Assembly (NCBI GenBank): GCA_002150815.3
Contig: NDFF03000381.1
Coordinates: 310,001-374,000 of the forward strand
DNA length: 64,000 bases
Direction of reading: 5' to 3'
Source: Grammothele lineata
Taxonomy: Eukaryota > Basidiomycota > Agaricomycetes > Polyporales > Polyporaceae
Both the position numbers and the translations under genes were made by a program. Every line of letters starts with the position of its first letter. The stretch's first letter is position 1. Of this stretch, positions 11,408 through 22,887 are shown piece after piece. The notes below the pieces were generated by a model, which was not told the origin of the DNA, did not search any database, and worked only from the letters and a program-made list of their open reading frames with translations.

Positions 11408-11445
11408 GATCCTACTCATACTGTCGTACGCTATACACAGTACCT

Positions 11446-12733
11446 ATGGCATTTTACACGCAGGCAACTACGCCTCCCAGCGAACCTTTGACGATGGTCT
11501 ACAAGGTCGTCAACAACCTGCCTATCCATATAGACATTTACGCTCCCACTCTTGTATCTTCGGCAGCTCCTGCGGTCCCTACAGTTGTTTACTTCCATGG
11601 AGGAGCTTTGACGGTCGGCAATCGAAAGAGCTGGTTCCCCGCTTGGCTCCATCGTGCGTGTCTCAAATTGTTCAGTTTGGGCTCAAGACTTGCCGCACGT
11701 TTCACTCGCCCTCTGTGTATTTCTGTGCTTGCCATGCTCAAACAACGGTTCATAGAACGTGTCACGTCGTCCGGCTGGGCCTTTATCTCTGCCGACTATA
11801 GGCTACTTCCACCAGCCACCGGCCACGATATCCTCGCTGATATCGTGGACCTGTTCCGCTTCCTTGAGGTCGATGTCAATCGCCATATCCGCAACATGCA
11901 AGGAGATAGTTCGACATCATCTCGTTTCGAGATTGACACTACTGCGCTAGCTGTTGCAGGGTGCAGCGCCGGCGGTATCTGCGCATATTTCGCGGCGATT
12001 CACGCTTCTCCGAGGCCCAAAGCCGTCCTTTCGTTATATGGTATGGGAGGGAACTACCTGGTAAGCACTTTCCTTGTCCGTACCCAATCGACGGTATTCA
12101 TAGTTGCAGACCTGGCAGTATCTCACGCTTAAGGTCAAACCATTCTTCCGCGGGCGAGAGATTCTAGACACCCGGGACTTCGAAGAGTACATCTATCCTG
12201 CATCCAACGACTTGCCTCCTACCTCGGACTCTCCTCTAGCATACCACCCCCAGACGTACCACATACCAGGCTATCCTGCGAATCCAAGAATGCTTCTTGG
12301 TCGCCTCTATCTGCAGACCGGACGCTTCCTAGACTACCTGACCGGCTCTCACGAACCTAGCCTCAGCATCGCTCTGCGAGAACAGCTCACTCTGGACAAC
12401 ACAGCTGAGCAAGATGAAGCGTTGTCAGAAAGCCAGCGACATTCAGACAAGATCCCTATCCAGCATAGACGTCTCTTCCCTCAGTTCTGTATTACTCCTG
12501 ACCTGCCACCCATGTTCCTCATACACGGCTCTGCCGACACGGCTGTCCTGGTCGCCGAATCACACAACCTTCACAAACTCCTACAAGATGCTGGCGTCCA
12601 TTCGGAGCTCAGAGTAGTAGAGGGAAAGGAGCATTCCTTCGACTACGATCCATCTGCATTAGACGAGTTCGGGATGCCCGGGGGATTGTTTGACGAGGCT
12701 GTAGAGTTCCTGAAACCCCAATTGATGAAGTAA
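11446..12733 (+). CDS. Alpha/beta hydrolase fold-3 (esterase/lipase)
   Basis: This is a hormone-sensitive-lipase-like alpha/beta hydrolase. The oxyanion motif HGGA follows VPTVVYF. The nucleophile elbow is GCSAGG. The acid is in HGSADTAV and the catalytic His in KEHSFD near the end. Three exons join cleanly: intron 1 spans 11654-11755 and intron 2 spans 12061-12109, both GT..AG. The protein is about 378 residues and ends FLKPQLMK. The start at 11446 is the first Met of the open frame. There is no signal peptide or membrane segment, so a cytosolic esterase is likely; the substrate is unknown. The right arm of the inverted repeat ends 38 bp upstream, leaving very little unique promoter. Confidence 0.87.
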
Positions 12734-12942
12734 GTACTTCATCGCCCAGTTTATCACCAACCCTCCTGACCCACGGTCCAGACAAGATGTATAGATGCGA
12801 TGTAGAGTAGTACGAGATGAGTCCATAGATGTCAAGACACAGCAACATAGCAGAGACCCTAAGCAAACTCGAGAGCAAGATTTCCAAGTCCGAACGACCG
12901 CCCCTGAGAACCACTAGTAAACCCAAATCAATCGTCCACCAC

Positions 12943-14559
12943 TCAAGACTTCCCCATCAGTGCGATAGGGGACACCGCAAGATGCAACGGACCATCGTCG
13001 ACCGGAGACTCACACCCCGCGTTCGACGCCATGACGAGCTCTTCCGCACTAAGCGTGCGCGCGGCGAACGTCACCGCCGCGTCCTCGAGCAGTGGCACGA
13101 CCTTCTCGGACGACTCGAGCGCGAACATCAGTCGCTCCGTGATCGACTCGGCCGCGACGAGCTTCTCCGACCACTCCGCCGCCGTCGGCGTGCTCGTCCC
13201 ATTCGAGCCTGCGTGCCCGACTTCGACCTGCTCCGCGGGCGCGACAGCGTGCGCGAGCGCGTTCCGGTCCGCAGGGTGGTGCGGAGCGAGTCCTACCCCA
13301 GAGCCGACGGCGGGGCCTTCGGCAGGGTGCGCGGTGAGCGCCCACTCGTGCTGGAGGGCGTCCGTCCAGCCGAGCGCGGCGGCGAGGTCGCGGAGGACGT
13401 CGTCGCAGCGGCCGAGGAGGAGCACGTCGTCGGCGCGCGTGCCGATGTCGCCCGCGAAGTCGAGGTTGATGAGCACGCGCGGGCAGCGCTCGGGCGCGAG
13501 CGCGGCGAGCCGCGCGAACGGCTGCACGGTGAGCGACGTGCCGATGACGAAGAGCAGGTCCGCGCTGTCGATCTTGGGCATCGTCTGCGCAAGCAGCTCG
13601 GGGGACTGCGAAGGGAGCAAGGCAGTCAGTAAGGAACGGGTGAGCGGCCCGCGCCCCAAGGCGCGGAGAAGCGGTCTAGACTCGCCGATTCGCCGAAGAA
13701 GACGACGTCAGGTTTGACGAGGCCTCCACAGCCCTCGTGCTCGCAGTACAGGACCTCGCTGGCCTCGACGGCGGCGCGCATGCGGGCATCGTCGACCTCG
13801 CGCTTACAGTCGATGCAGCGTTGGGACGCGAACGAGCCGTGGGCCTCGACAAGCCTCTCTGGTGGGATGCCCGCCTGGCGCTCTAACGTGTCTATGTTCT
13901 GTGTGAAGCACGTGTGCAGTAGGCCTCTGTCTGCAAGCAGCTTGACAAAAGTGTGCGTGAGCGTTGGCCGGAAGCGGCCCGGGTAGAGCTCGCGAGTGAG
14001 CGTGTAGACTGAAGAACGTGAAGCGGTTCGTCAGGGGCTGGTCTCGACCACATCGAAGAAAGGACGGGTACACGGTACGGGGTTGAAGCGGAAGTAGTTG
14101 AGCTCAAGGACAGCTCGTGGATAGGGGAGATTGAGCTTCGCGAGGTTTGCCTGTGTACGCTTTCAGTGAGCGACGTCCCACTACAGCACGTGCAAGAGAC
14201 TTCTCATACATATAGACCTGTAGAAACCTGTCAGCCCAGACAATGGTTGGCGTAGCGTAGGGCGGCTCACTTGTGTGCGGTGATCTGAAGTCTGGGATGC
14301 CAGCGGCGGTGCTGACACCTGTCCGCCCAGTTCAGCACTGGCGTCTTAAACTAGCTCGGGATTACAAACCTGCGCCGAGCTGCAGAGAAGATGATCAGCA
14401 GTGGGACAAGTTGTAGCGGTAGTCAGACGTCCTCACAATAACGAAGACCTGCTTGCATTGGGGCGACCTCATGTACTTGGCAACCGACTCGACGTCGCGG
14501 CCTTCGAGGACGGAGGTGGGGCCATCGTAGAGCATCAAGAGTTCATCAGGGTCGTCCAT
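12943..14559 (-). CDS. Sir2-family NAD-dependent protein deacetylase (Hst2-like), copy A
   Basis: Sirtuin core in order: DVESVAKYMRSPQCKQVF; LGAG from a 10-nt exon (14370-14379) followed by VSTAAGIPDFRS (NAD site); TCFTQNIDTLERQAGIP; VEAHGSFA with the catalytic His; zinc Cys pairs CIDC and CEHEGC; LVKPDVVFFGES; then DLLFVIGTSLTVQPFARLA and VLINLDFAGDIG. The second Cys pair has four residues between the Cys instead of two. The C-terminal tail is Ala/Glu-rich and ends ALMGKS. The predicted start is MDDPDELLML at 14559, with no N-myristoylation signal, unlike copy B. It is a tandem duplicate of the next gene, in the same direction with 572 bp between. Expected reaction: NAD-dependent removal of acetyl groups from histones or other proteins. 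Confidence 0.88.
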
Positions 14560-15131
14560 GCTTGCACAGCCGTTCGGGACACTGCCGCCAAGAGCCGTGA
14601 GCGGTACTGTGGTCAGGTCAAGGGTGGTGTCCGTGCGATGGAGGATGTGGCTCGCTTCGAGAACTTGCGTCGTGTACACTGTGCGAATTTTCAGCGAAGA
14701 GTATCCGTGAGAAGGGCCGTGGGTGCTAATCTGTCAGGCTGCGCGCGGGGAAGCGAGCGCGATTAAAGCTTGTGCGAACGAATTTGTTTAGAAGACCGAG
14801 ACGCAAATAGGACGCGGGGAGGACGAGGCGGCGAAGAGGTCAGGCATACAGCGCGATCTCGCCAAGGAGCGCGAGGTGTGTGCCAGATATCAGGTCACCG
14901 CCGGGTAGAACAGGAATGCGTGGACGAGCACCCTGCCCACAGACTGAACTTAAACGTCACTCCGCGCGCACATTGTCATACGACGTGCCCACCTGCTATC
15001 GCTTGGATCGTGCCGTCTCCTGTCCAGGATGCTGCAGCAGTGCAATGAGACCTCCGTCCGTATGGCGCGAGGTCCGGGTTCCTCAGCTCAATGAGACGAG
15101 ATTGTATGTACATACGCCAGAGATGCCCCAA
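14560..15131. other. Spacer between the tandem sirtuin genes
   Basis: This 572-bp gap contains the promoter of sirtuin copy A and the 3' end of copy B. I see no gene and no remnant of a third copy. Confidence 0.5.
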
Positions 15132-16822
15132 CTACAGCTTCTCCTTGGCCACAGCGTCCTCCTGCGACGCAGTGCTTGTTCCGGGGTTCCCCGACGGGAC
15201 CGCTTCCCCCTCCCCGCGCCCCGGCGTCGGCTGGACCACCTCCTTCCCCGCCTCCGCCGCCTCCTTCTCCGATCCGCCCCCGCCTTCTGATATCTCGAGC
15301 GCCTTCCCGATCTGCTCGACGAGCTGCCCGACTTCCGCCTCCACGCGCGCGTCCTCAGCGTCCGCCTTGGTCGCCGTGTCTCCCGCGCCCTCCGTTGCGA
15401 CTGTCTCCGCGAGCGTCGCGGCGGTATCGGCGGCGCCATCCTTCCCGCCGGCGGCCGCCTCCTCTTCTCCCGTGCCCTCCTTCGCGATCTCAACGTCCGA
15501 CTTCGTAATCGCCTCAAAGGGCACGAGCAACTCCGTCTTTGCCCACTCCCGGTCGAGCTCTTCCGTCCACCCGAGCGCGTCGCACAGCTCGCGCACGATC
15601 TCGTCGCAACGCCCGAGCAGCACCACGTCGTCGGCGCGTGTACCGAGGTCGCCCGCGGGCTCCATGTTGATCAGCACGCGCGGGCAGCTCTCGGGCACGA
15701 ACCGCGTCAGCGACGCGAACGGGTGCACCTTGAGCGACGTCCCGATAATGATCAGCAGGTCCGCATCGCGCAGCCGCGGCACCTTCTGCTCGAACAGCGG
15801 CGGCAGCTGCGTGCGTGCGCGCGGCGCGGGGAACGCACGGGCGCGCCGGGGGTGCGGACGTCAGCCGCGTGGGTTCTGCTGTGACGAGAGCGGCGCATGC
15901 GGGGGAGGAGGGGGCGAGCATGGGCGCCCCCCCGTCTCCGCCGCGTGCGTGAGGAAATGCACGTACCGATTCTCCAAAGAACACGATGTCGGGCTTGACG
16001 AGTCCGTCGCACGCATCACACCTGACCGCCTCACCCTTCTCAACGGCGGCTTTGAGTCTCGCCCCGTCGAATCTACGCTGGCAGTCAATGCAGTGTTGGT
16101 CGGCGAAACTCCCGTGGGCCTCTACGATGCGATTCGAGGGCACGCCCGCCTGGCGCTCGAGGGTGTCGATGTTCTGCGTGAAGCAGGTATCGAGCGCCTT
16201 GTGGTCCGCGAGCAGCTTCACAAACGTATGGGTTGGGGTCGGCCGGAACTTCCCTGGGTAAAGCTCGCGCGCGAGGGTATAGACTGCGGTAGGTTAGCGT
16301 TCTATGTCCGTAAAAAAGCTGGATGCTGGCCCTCACAGGGGAGAGGGTTCTCTCTGAAGTAGTTGATCTCGAAAACGGCCTCCGGATATGGGAGGTTGAG
16401 CCTGGCCAGATTTGACTGTATCGCCGACATCGCATTAGCATCTAGACGCTATTCGTAGGTGACACGCGCACGTATAGCCCTGCCTCAAGGCGTGAGTATC
16501 AGGAAGCTAGTGTTCTTATATGGCACTCACCTGTACCCGGAGATCGGAAGTCGGGGATGCCTGCAGAAGTACTAACGCCTACAGATCCGGTGTTACATGC
16601 CGCGGTTCGACTGTTTGTTGTGCAGGTAATCCCTACCTGCCCCGAGCTGGAGAAAGGTTGCGTCAGTACGTTTTGCCACGACACACGCGTCAATAGCGGA
16701 CGTACCATCACGCAGACCTTCTTGCACTCTTCCGACTTCATGTATTTGGCTACAGACGCGATATCTCTCGCTTCAAGAACTTCAGAGGGTCCGTCATAAG
16801 GAGTTGACTGCTCGTTCCCCAT
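15132..16822 (-). CDS. Sir2-family NAD-dependent protein deacetylase (Hst2-like), copy B
   Basis: Same architecture as copy A: IASVAKYMKSEECKKV, a 10-nt exon (16637-16646) encoding LGAG, VSTSAGIPDFRSP, DTCFTQNIDTLERQAGVP, VEAHGSFADQHCIDC, the second zinc pair CDAC (normal two-residue spacing), LVKPDIVFFGES, DLLIIIGTSLKVHPFASL and VLINMEPAGDLG. The protein starts MGNEQST, which fits the N-myristoylation consensus (Gly2, Ser6). This suggests membrane association. The tail is about 110 residues of Ala/Glu/Gly-rich low-complexity sequence ending AVAKEKL. The start at 16822 is the only Met that keeps the conserved N-terminus short. The exon pattern is shared with copy A, so the duplication postdates these introns. 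Confidence 0.9.
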
Positions 16823-17067
16823 AGCTGCGAAATGATCCCGTGGAGGTCAATAGTTAAACCGTTCACAAGAGCGACCTTCTCATGGGAGTCTCGTCTCAAG
16901 ATACTGAGCTCGTCAAGCGCTGATACACCGGTTTCCGCTACCGTGGGCGTCTACATAGCTGTTGTTGACGTCATGCTGGTGACTCGATGTACTCAACGAC
17001 CGAACGGAATTCCAGTAAGTTGCCCTCACAATAAATACAATCCCTCACAGCTATGTCAGCACGGAAA

Positions 17068-19436
17068 CTATGCGGACGAGCGCGCGATGCGCGCCGCGGT
17101 CCAGTCTTCCAGCCAAGACACGACGAACGTGACCATCTCGCTGTGGATCATCTGGATCTGCGACGGTTCCTCCTGCAGGTCGCTCCGCCCGTTCTCGTCC
17201 CAGTGATGCACGCCACCTAGAACATCGTGTCATCCAACATGAACGCCCAGAAGGACATTTATGACGGGCGTACCTCGGATGATCTTGAATGGCCGCAGGA
17301 TAGTGTCCTCCCTGGGGCGCGCGTAGTCGCTGTGGGGCGTCACCGGTCTCCAAGGGTCGACTAATTTCAATGTCAAGAGCTGTTAGAAGTTGCGGGTGAG
17401 ATGCGGCCCATACCTTCTCCGTCAATAATTGCCAGCCGGTCGGCCGCGATGTCGAAATCGCCCAACTCGTTCACGACGGAGATGTTGGGCATCGCGGGGA
17501 CTGCGAAATGTTTTCCAGGGGGATAAGCCTGACAAGAGCATATATCAGGCTACCTCTCTCGCCGGATGTCTATCAGGAAGAACGGACCTGCCGGCAAATC
17601 TTCGACTCGTACTCCAGCGTGAGCAGACGGGAGACGATGCGAGGGTGGCCCTTGGGAGGGGCAGTCTGTCCACGCAATTTCAGCACCGGGATGTGTGTCC
17701 AATGGACGGCTCTACGAACTGAGAAGTAGCCCCACTCTGTGCAGACCTGGAAGAGCCACAGTCTCCACTCTTGGTCTAGGCCCGTGTCCTGATATTGGGA
17801 ATCGTCATACGACCCGAAGCACTGGCGAGACGTTAGCAAGCACCCCAAGCGTCATGAGGACGAAGAAGTACCTTCTCAATCATGCCATCTGGACAGAAGC
17901 TAACAAAGTTCTGTGATACGGTGAGCTGAAGTGAGCCTTGAACGCAGGGCCCGCAGGCTAACGGACCTTCTTAATGTACTTCGCATAGTTATAGACGGGC
18001 ACAGGAACCATCAACTGGGCAGCAATGTTGACCATGTCCCTCTCTGCGTCGTAAGCCACAATGTTCATCTCCGAATCTTCTTCGAACGTTCCGTCCAGCG
18101 CCTGACAAAAGGCGTCCCAACCGGTACTTCCGACCTCAGGATCCCAGTTCCTTGCTTGCCAGTAGCCAAGAGGGGACTATATCATCACGTTAACACACAT
18201 TCAGTGCCACCTGCGCCCAATGGGCAGTGCTCACCTCGATCAGCGAAGCAAAGTCCTCGTCATGTTCGAGATCAGCCACACCGAACAGAGACTTGATCGC
18301 GGTGCGTGAGAGCGGGCTGCTCAAGAGACCGTCTATGATCTGGATGGACAGCTGCAGGTTCCCAGAACACTTCAGGTCTGCTGCACGCCTGATGATCTCC
18401 ATGTACTCCCAGTTCTCAATGCTAGCATGCGTAACACCTATAGGTGGAAACGTCAGACTGAAAGCTATCGCAAACGGCGTGCATCCATACCACTGGAGGC
18501 GATTGCGCCGTAGACCAGTTCCGGGTATAAGACGCGCATGTGAGCAGCACGAGCTCCCGCATATGAGCCCTGGGTGGAGTCGTCAATAGTTTGAATATGT
18601 CGTATACAGTTGCAACGTACGCCGTAGTAGATCCAAGGATGACTAGGCGCCGTCAGGTCTTCGTCAATTGCCGGGAACTTCACGTTTGCCATGAAGTTGG
18701 CCGAGTCCGCAGCAGATTGCGCATTGTTCAAAAAGCTGCCAGGACGTGTTCATTAGAGCAGCAGTCAAAAGAAAGACAAATTGACCCTTACCGTAACGAG
18801 TCCGTCGTCAAGTTCTTGACAGGCAAGGAACGGCCTAGTACATCCGCCTCTAAGGAGTATCTCGCGAACAAACAATCACGAACACGCACCATAGTATCTG
18901 GTTGTATCGCCGGAGCTCTAAATGTATGCAATACGTAGCTGGGCAACGTCTAGCACGCACCTGTGTTCCAAGACAATCCCAATACCTCCCGTCGCGCCGG
19001 CCAGAATTTCCATGATCCCGGTGTCTAAGAACGGCAGCCTATCCATTCCCGACGTCTCCCCTCCATCGAGCACAAACACAGGCGTGTCGGGGCCTGGGAC
19101 GTAGTGTCTCGTGTTGATCCAGTATCGCTGCTTCCACGTATCCCCGGTCTCGTTCCCGAAATGGTCCACGGGCTGCTCGAACCAATGCGCAGGGAACTTG
19201 CGCGCCAGCTCACTTCCACCTTCCGCATCCGTCACTTTTGAGACACCAAAGTCGTAGGACGCGCTGTTGTCAGATTGAACGAAAAGGCCGGCCTGAGGCC
19301 GTGCGCGCGCGACAGCGTTGAGCTTCCAGAGGTTGACGGCTTGAGGGCCGAGGACACGGATCTGGTCGATGCCACAACGGGCGCGCTCGGCGAGCAGAGA
19401 GAGTAAGACGACGCTGGCCGTCCGCCACTTCGCCAT
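17068..19436 (-). CDS. Secreted serine carboxypeptidase of family S28
   Basis: S28 peptidases (lysosomal Pro-X carboxypeptidase family) cleave after proline at acid pH. Visible features: a hydrophobic signal sequence (ASVVLLSLLAERARC), FEQPVDHFGN near the N-terminus, QRYWINTRHY, VFVLDGGE, TGGIGIVLEHR and DSANFMANVKFP. The nucleophile block YYGGSYAGARAAHMRVLYP is split by an intron between YYG and GSYAG. Then follow YGAIASSG, the acid in GEVDPWRP and the His in GGVHHWDENG. The C-terminus is VSWLEDWTAARIARSSA and TAG. I read about eleven exons with short introns. The start at 19436 gives a good signal peptide; Met at 19469 would extend it by 11 residues. All three catalytic residues are present, so it should be active. 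Confidence 0.88.
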
Positions 19437-20124
19437 CGTGGTCGTGGTGAGAGCTGAGAGTTTCGGCACGGCGTGTACGAGACCCCGCAGCGGTTATCGT
19501 CGCTCTGGATGTCGAAGTCAGGCGACGTCGCGTGGCCGTGAGACGCGTCGGTCACGTGCAGCACCAGGCGGAGCGCGTTTATGCCGCCACTGCCTCAGCG
19601 CCTCCCAACGCGTCTTGGAACCTTTCGGCAGTGCCGCCGGTACTGAGCGCGACGGGCAAGTGACTTCGGAAGAGGCGCGAAGACGGATGAGCGTCCTCGG
19701 AAAAGTGCCACAGTATGAGTCAATTTAGGGTGGGCAATGGAAAACGGACCATCGAAGTCCTTGTACAATTCAGTATACGGCGCTGCCATGCTACAGTGAA
19801 CAACCCGGACTTGGACACTCGGATATACTCGGAGACCCGGCTCCCAGCTCAAGCACGAAGGCGGTGGCCCTCCCACAAGTGCTGCAGTTACTCCTAGCAG
19901 GGGCAGTGACGTTCGTTCCATATTCCGGCCTTGCACGGATTTCTGGAACGCACTGACCTCAGCGCCCTCTTGACCGATCACGCCGCCTCGATATCTGGAT
20001 GGTGCAAGGCCCTGCCGGTGTCGTGAGTTGGCCCGACGGGCACGCGTCGGGGGTCTTCCTCCTCCCTTTAAAACCGGCTCGAGCGTGAGCCGTGTACATT
20101 ATTCCCCCCCCTCTCTTCCGCTAC
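19437..20124. promoter_or_regulatory. Divergent promoter region, S28 peptidase / APH-like kinase
   Basis: 688 bp separate two divergent start codons. A TATA-like TTTAAAA at 20067-20073 lies 51 bp upstream of the kinase ATG and could set its start site. A 128-codon minus-strand frame (19595-19981) has no recognisable motif and I do not call it a gene. Confidence 0.45.
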
Positions 20125-21117
20125 ATGACCCACAAACCTGAGGTATGCGATAGCATGGATTTGGTGACCGCGAAAATCGGGAACGCTAATATATCATTAG
20201 CAGCTCAAGCCTTGGTCTCAGCTCCGTCATCTCCCCAACGAACAGCTTGTCGGCTTATACCATACCTCCTCTCTGACACTTGGCAACCCTCCCCCCTCTG
20301 CTGGGATCCTCGTCCGTCGAATTGCGCTTGACGCTGTCTTGAAGCTACCTGTTGGTGAACCCTCTGAGGCTCGTAACATCCAAATCGTCCGTTCGCACAC
20401 GTCGGTGCCTGTCCCCGCTGTCCTCCATGAAATTCGAGACAAGGAACGAAAGTACCACAACTCCCTATTTCTTGAATACATCCCGGGCCGGAGGCTAGAT
20501 GAATGCTGGTCAACGCTTTCCTTCTTCCGCAAAATTCGGACCATTTGGACCCTTCGCGGCTACGTCCAGCAACTGCGTCGAATACCACAGACAGCACCCT
20601 GGCCGGGTCCCGTAGGCGACGAACCGCAAAAGTGTCGTGGGCAGTGGTTTACCGCCGTGGTGAGCGCTCCCCATCTTTCATATATGCGACGTGGTTACGT
20701 GATGTTGACGTCGAATTAATCCATATGTAGGGCGCGGGACCGTTCTCGACAAACGCCCAGCTCATTGATTGGTACAACCACAAGTATAAAGTCGCCAAAC
20801 GCATGAACCCCATCCTCAAGGGATATCAGGACCTGCAAGATGCCGGACCCTTCCCTATGCCGTCCCGCTTTGTGTTCACGCATCTAAACCTCAATCCACG
20901 CAATATCATACTTGGCGATGACGGCCAGGTCTGGCTAGTGGACTTCGGTTTGTCGGGGTTCTATCCAGAGTGGTTTGAGTATACCGCGATGACCCAGTGG
21001 GAGGCACTTGGCTGGCTCGGTAAACTTGCGCGGCGTATCATTGCAGGGTTTCATGGCAGACGGACACGATTTTTCACATACATCACCTTTGCTCTGCATC
21101 GAGGATACCTCATGTAA
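20125..21117 (+). CDS. Aminoglycoside-phosphotransferase (APH)-like kinase with altered catalytic Asp
   Basis: This is a fungal APH/choline-kinase-fold protein of the large basidiomycete family. Exon 1 is tiny (MTHKPE, up to a GTATGC donor). Exon 2 starts QLKPWSQLRHLPNEQLVGLY and includes ALDAVLKLPVGEPSEARNIQ (predicted nucleotide-binding Lys), VPVPAVLH and LFLEYIPGRRLDECW. After an intron ending ATATGTAG comes the active-site region FVFTHLNLNPRNIILGDDGQ followed by VWLVDFGLSGFYPEWFEY. The family motif is HxDxxxxN; here the Asp position is Asn (HLNLNPRN), while the metal-binding DFG is intact. The protein ends FALHRGYLM. It could be a pseudokinase or a weak enzyme. Substrates of fungal members are largely unknown. 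Confidence 0.82.
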
Positions 21118-21595
21118 CTTACGGATCATATTAATTGTGTATAATGTCAGAACACTACTTGCATACGAAATGATCACGGACACAGCGAGCGAAATCTGGC
21201 CACGCTCGACCGGTGTCACTGAGTCGAGAAGCAATAGAACCACTTGGTGGAGGGGGGTTATGGGCATTGGGTTTCACGTGTAAGTATGATCCCTTTCTTC
21301 GACCTTGTTCGCGACAGCCACGGCAACATGCCATTGAAAAAACTACAAATACTGTGGGAAGGACATTCGCGATATAGGGAAGGCAGCCGGATAGAGTCGT
21401 GTGCTAAAATACAGAAACATATCGCGGGCGTAACGGATGCTAGTCGTGGACAGGGTATCTGAGCACTCAGCTACATGGTGACAATAAGATATGTATGTAA
21501 TGGCGAGCCTAACATGACACACATCAAGTCGTACACTAACACCGCTCGCAAGCCCCATGTATGGGAAACGAAAACGAAACCATGTCTGCCCCATT
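21118..21595. other. Convergent 3' gap, no gene seen
   Basis: 478 bp between the stop codons of the convergent kinase and MYND genes. No coding pattern or repeat is visible. Confidence 0.5.
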
Positions 21596-22887
21596 CTAGT
21601 TCTCCGGCGGCTTCGCACAGACGCGCTTGTGCTCCTCCCAGTCGCGCCGCTGGTGGTCCGCCGAACAGTACTTGACGAGTTTACACCGGCTGCAGACCAG
21701 CCCAGAAAACGCCTTGACATGGCCCATGGGGTCATCCAGGCTCGCCTCGCTGCCCTCCATGCTTCCTTCGGTGCTGCCTTCGGAACCGTTCGCCACGGGC
21801 ACGTCCGAGTCCGCGAAGCATACCTCGCACTCGATCCAGTTGCACATCTCCTTGTACCGCGGACGTCGTCCGTATCGGTACCGCACCTTTTTAGAGCTCA
21901 AGGCGAGCACGGGCGCGCTCTCCGGACCATGCTTCGGGAAACGGATGAGCTCGCAGCAGTTGTCCGTGCACCCAGGATTGGGGCACCCGCTGGGGAAGTC
22001 ATGATACATCTCATGCGAGGGGACGAACGCCGGGTGGGAGAAAAGGATTTGGGAATAGGACATTGTCTGGTGTGAGAAGAGGACGATGAACGGCGGGCGT
22101 TTTTCGTGGAGGATGGCTCGGAGGGTGAGGTCGATTTGTGGGAAACAAGGGGTCCGGCGGTCGAGCGCATTGTTTAGCCGTATGTCTGAGGGTCGTGTCA
22201 GAACCTCGATGTGCAAGCGGTACGCCAGGCTTGACACTAAAATGGACGACAAGGAATAGGGGAAGCAGCTAGCAAAAATACTCACAGTCATGATTTATCT
22301 TCTGTTCTACACTAGTTTTACAGGAACCCTGCGCCGTATGTCGACATACGTACTGGAAGTATTCTGTGACTTGATCCATCTCCTGCCGTTTCAGGTCCGT
22401 GACGATGATGTATATGTCGTCACATCCTCTATCATGCATTCCGCGAAGCAGCATCAGTTCCGGAAGCTATATTTGTAGGCGTTAGGAGAGCGCACGAAGG
22501 ACGAAATTTAGACCAGACTCTCACCATGCTGAAAATGACGGGCATCATAGTAAGACGCTTCATGGAGCGATGGTGGTAAACGTGGGTGACCCATGTGCGG
22601 TCGAGGGGAATAAGGCGGCCAGTGTCCACGGTACGAGTGAAGATGTTCTCTGGAACGAAGACACCCTTGTTCCACAGGATAAGTTGGTCCCGGCGCGAGT
22701 TGGCGTTAGCGATGTGCTTGCGCTCCCTGACGCGCTGAAACCACTCGTAATAGGAGTCTGGACGGTGAGGCCTCTCGAGCCATTTGTCGATGAGCATGTC
22801 TGTGGCGTCGTTGTCGAGCTTCTGGCACACGAGCTCGCTCATGGCGAGGCTCGGGGGGATGAACTTGGAGTAATGCCTGGCGGGCAT
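21596..22887 (-). CDS. MYND-type zinc-finger protein
   Basis: The last exon encodes a C-terminal MYND finger with the ligands C..C in ECEVCFADSD, then SGLVCSRCKLVKYCSADHQR and DWEEHKRVCAKPPEN, ending in TAA. Upstream is a basidiomycete-type body: MPARHYSKFIPPSLAMSELV, DKWLERPHRPDSYYEWFQRV, ELMLLRGMHDRGCDDIYIIV and TDLKRQEMDQVTEYFQY. Then SDIRLNNALDRRTPCFPQID and KRPPFIVLFSHQTMSYSQ. At least four exons. MYND fingers mediate protein-protein contacts; no SET domain is present. The start at 22887 is taken from the conserved MPARHYSK. A TATATAA on the minus strand at 23144-23150 would instead favour an in-frame Met at 23112, adding 75 low-complexity residues. Confidence 0.8.

Noticed and set aside
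12829..13632. 267-codon plus-strand frame opposite the sirtuin
   Set aside because: Arg-rich composition typical of the antisense of a GC-rich coding exon; the minus strand encodes clear Sir2 motifs.
15091..16362. 423-codon plus-strand frame
   Set aside because: Longest open frame in the window, but it is the antisense of sirtuin copy B, whose motifs and splice sites are unambiguous.
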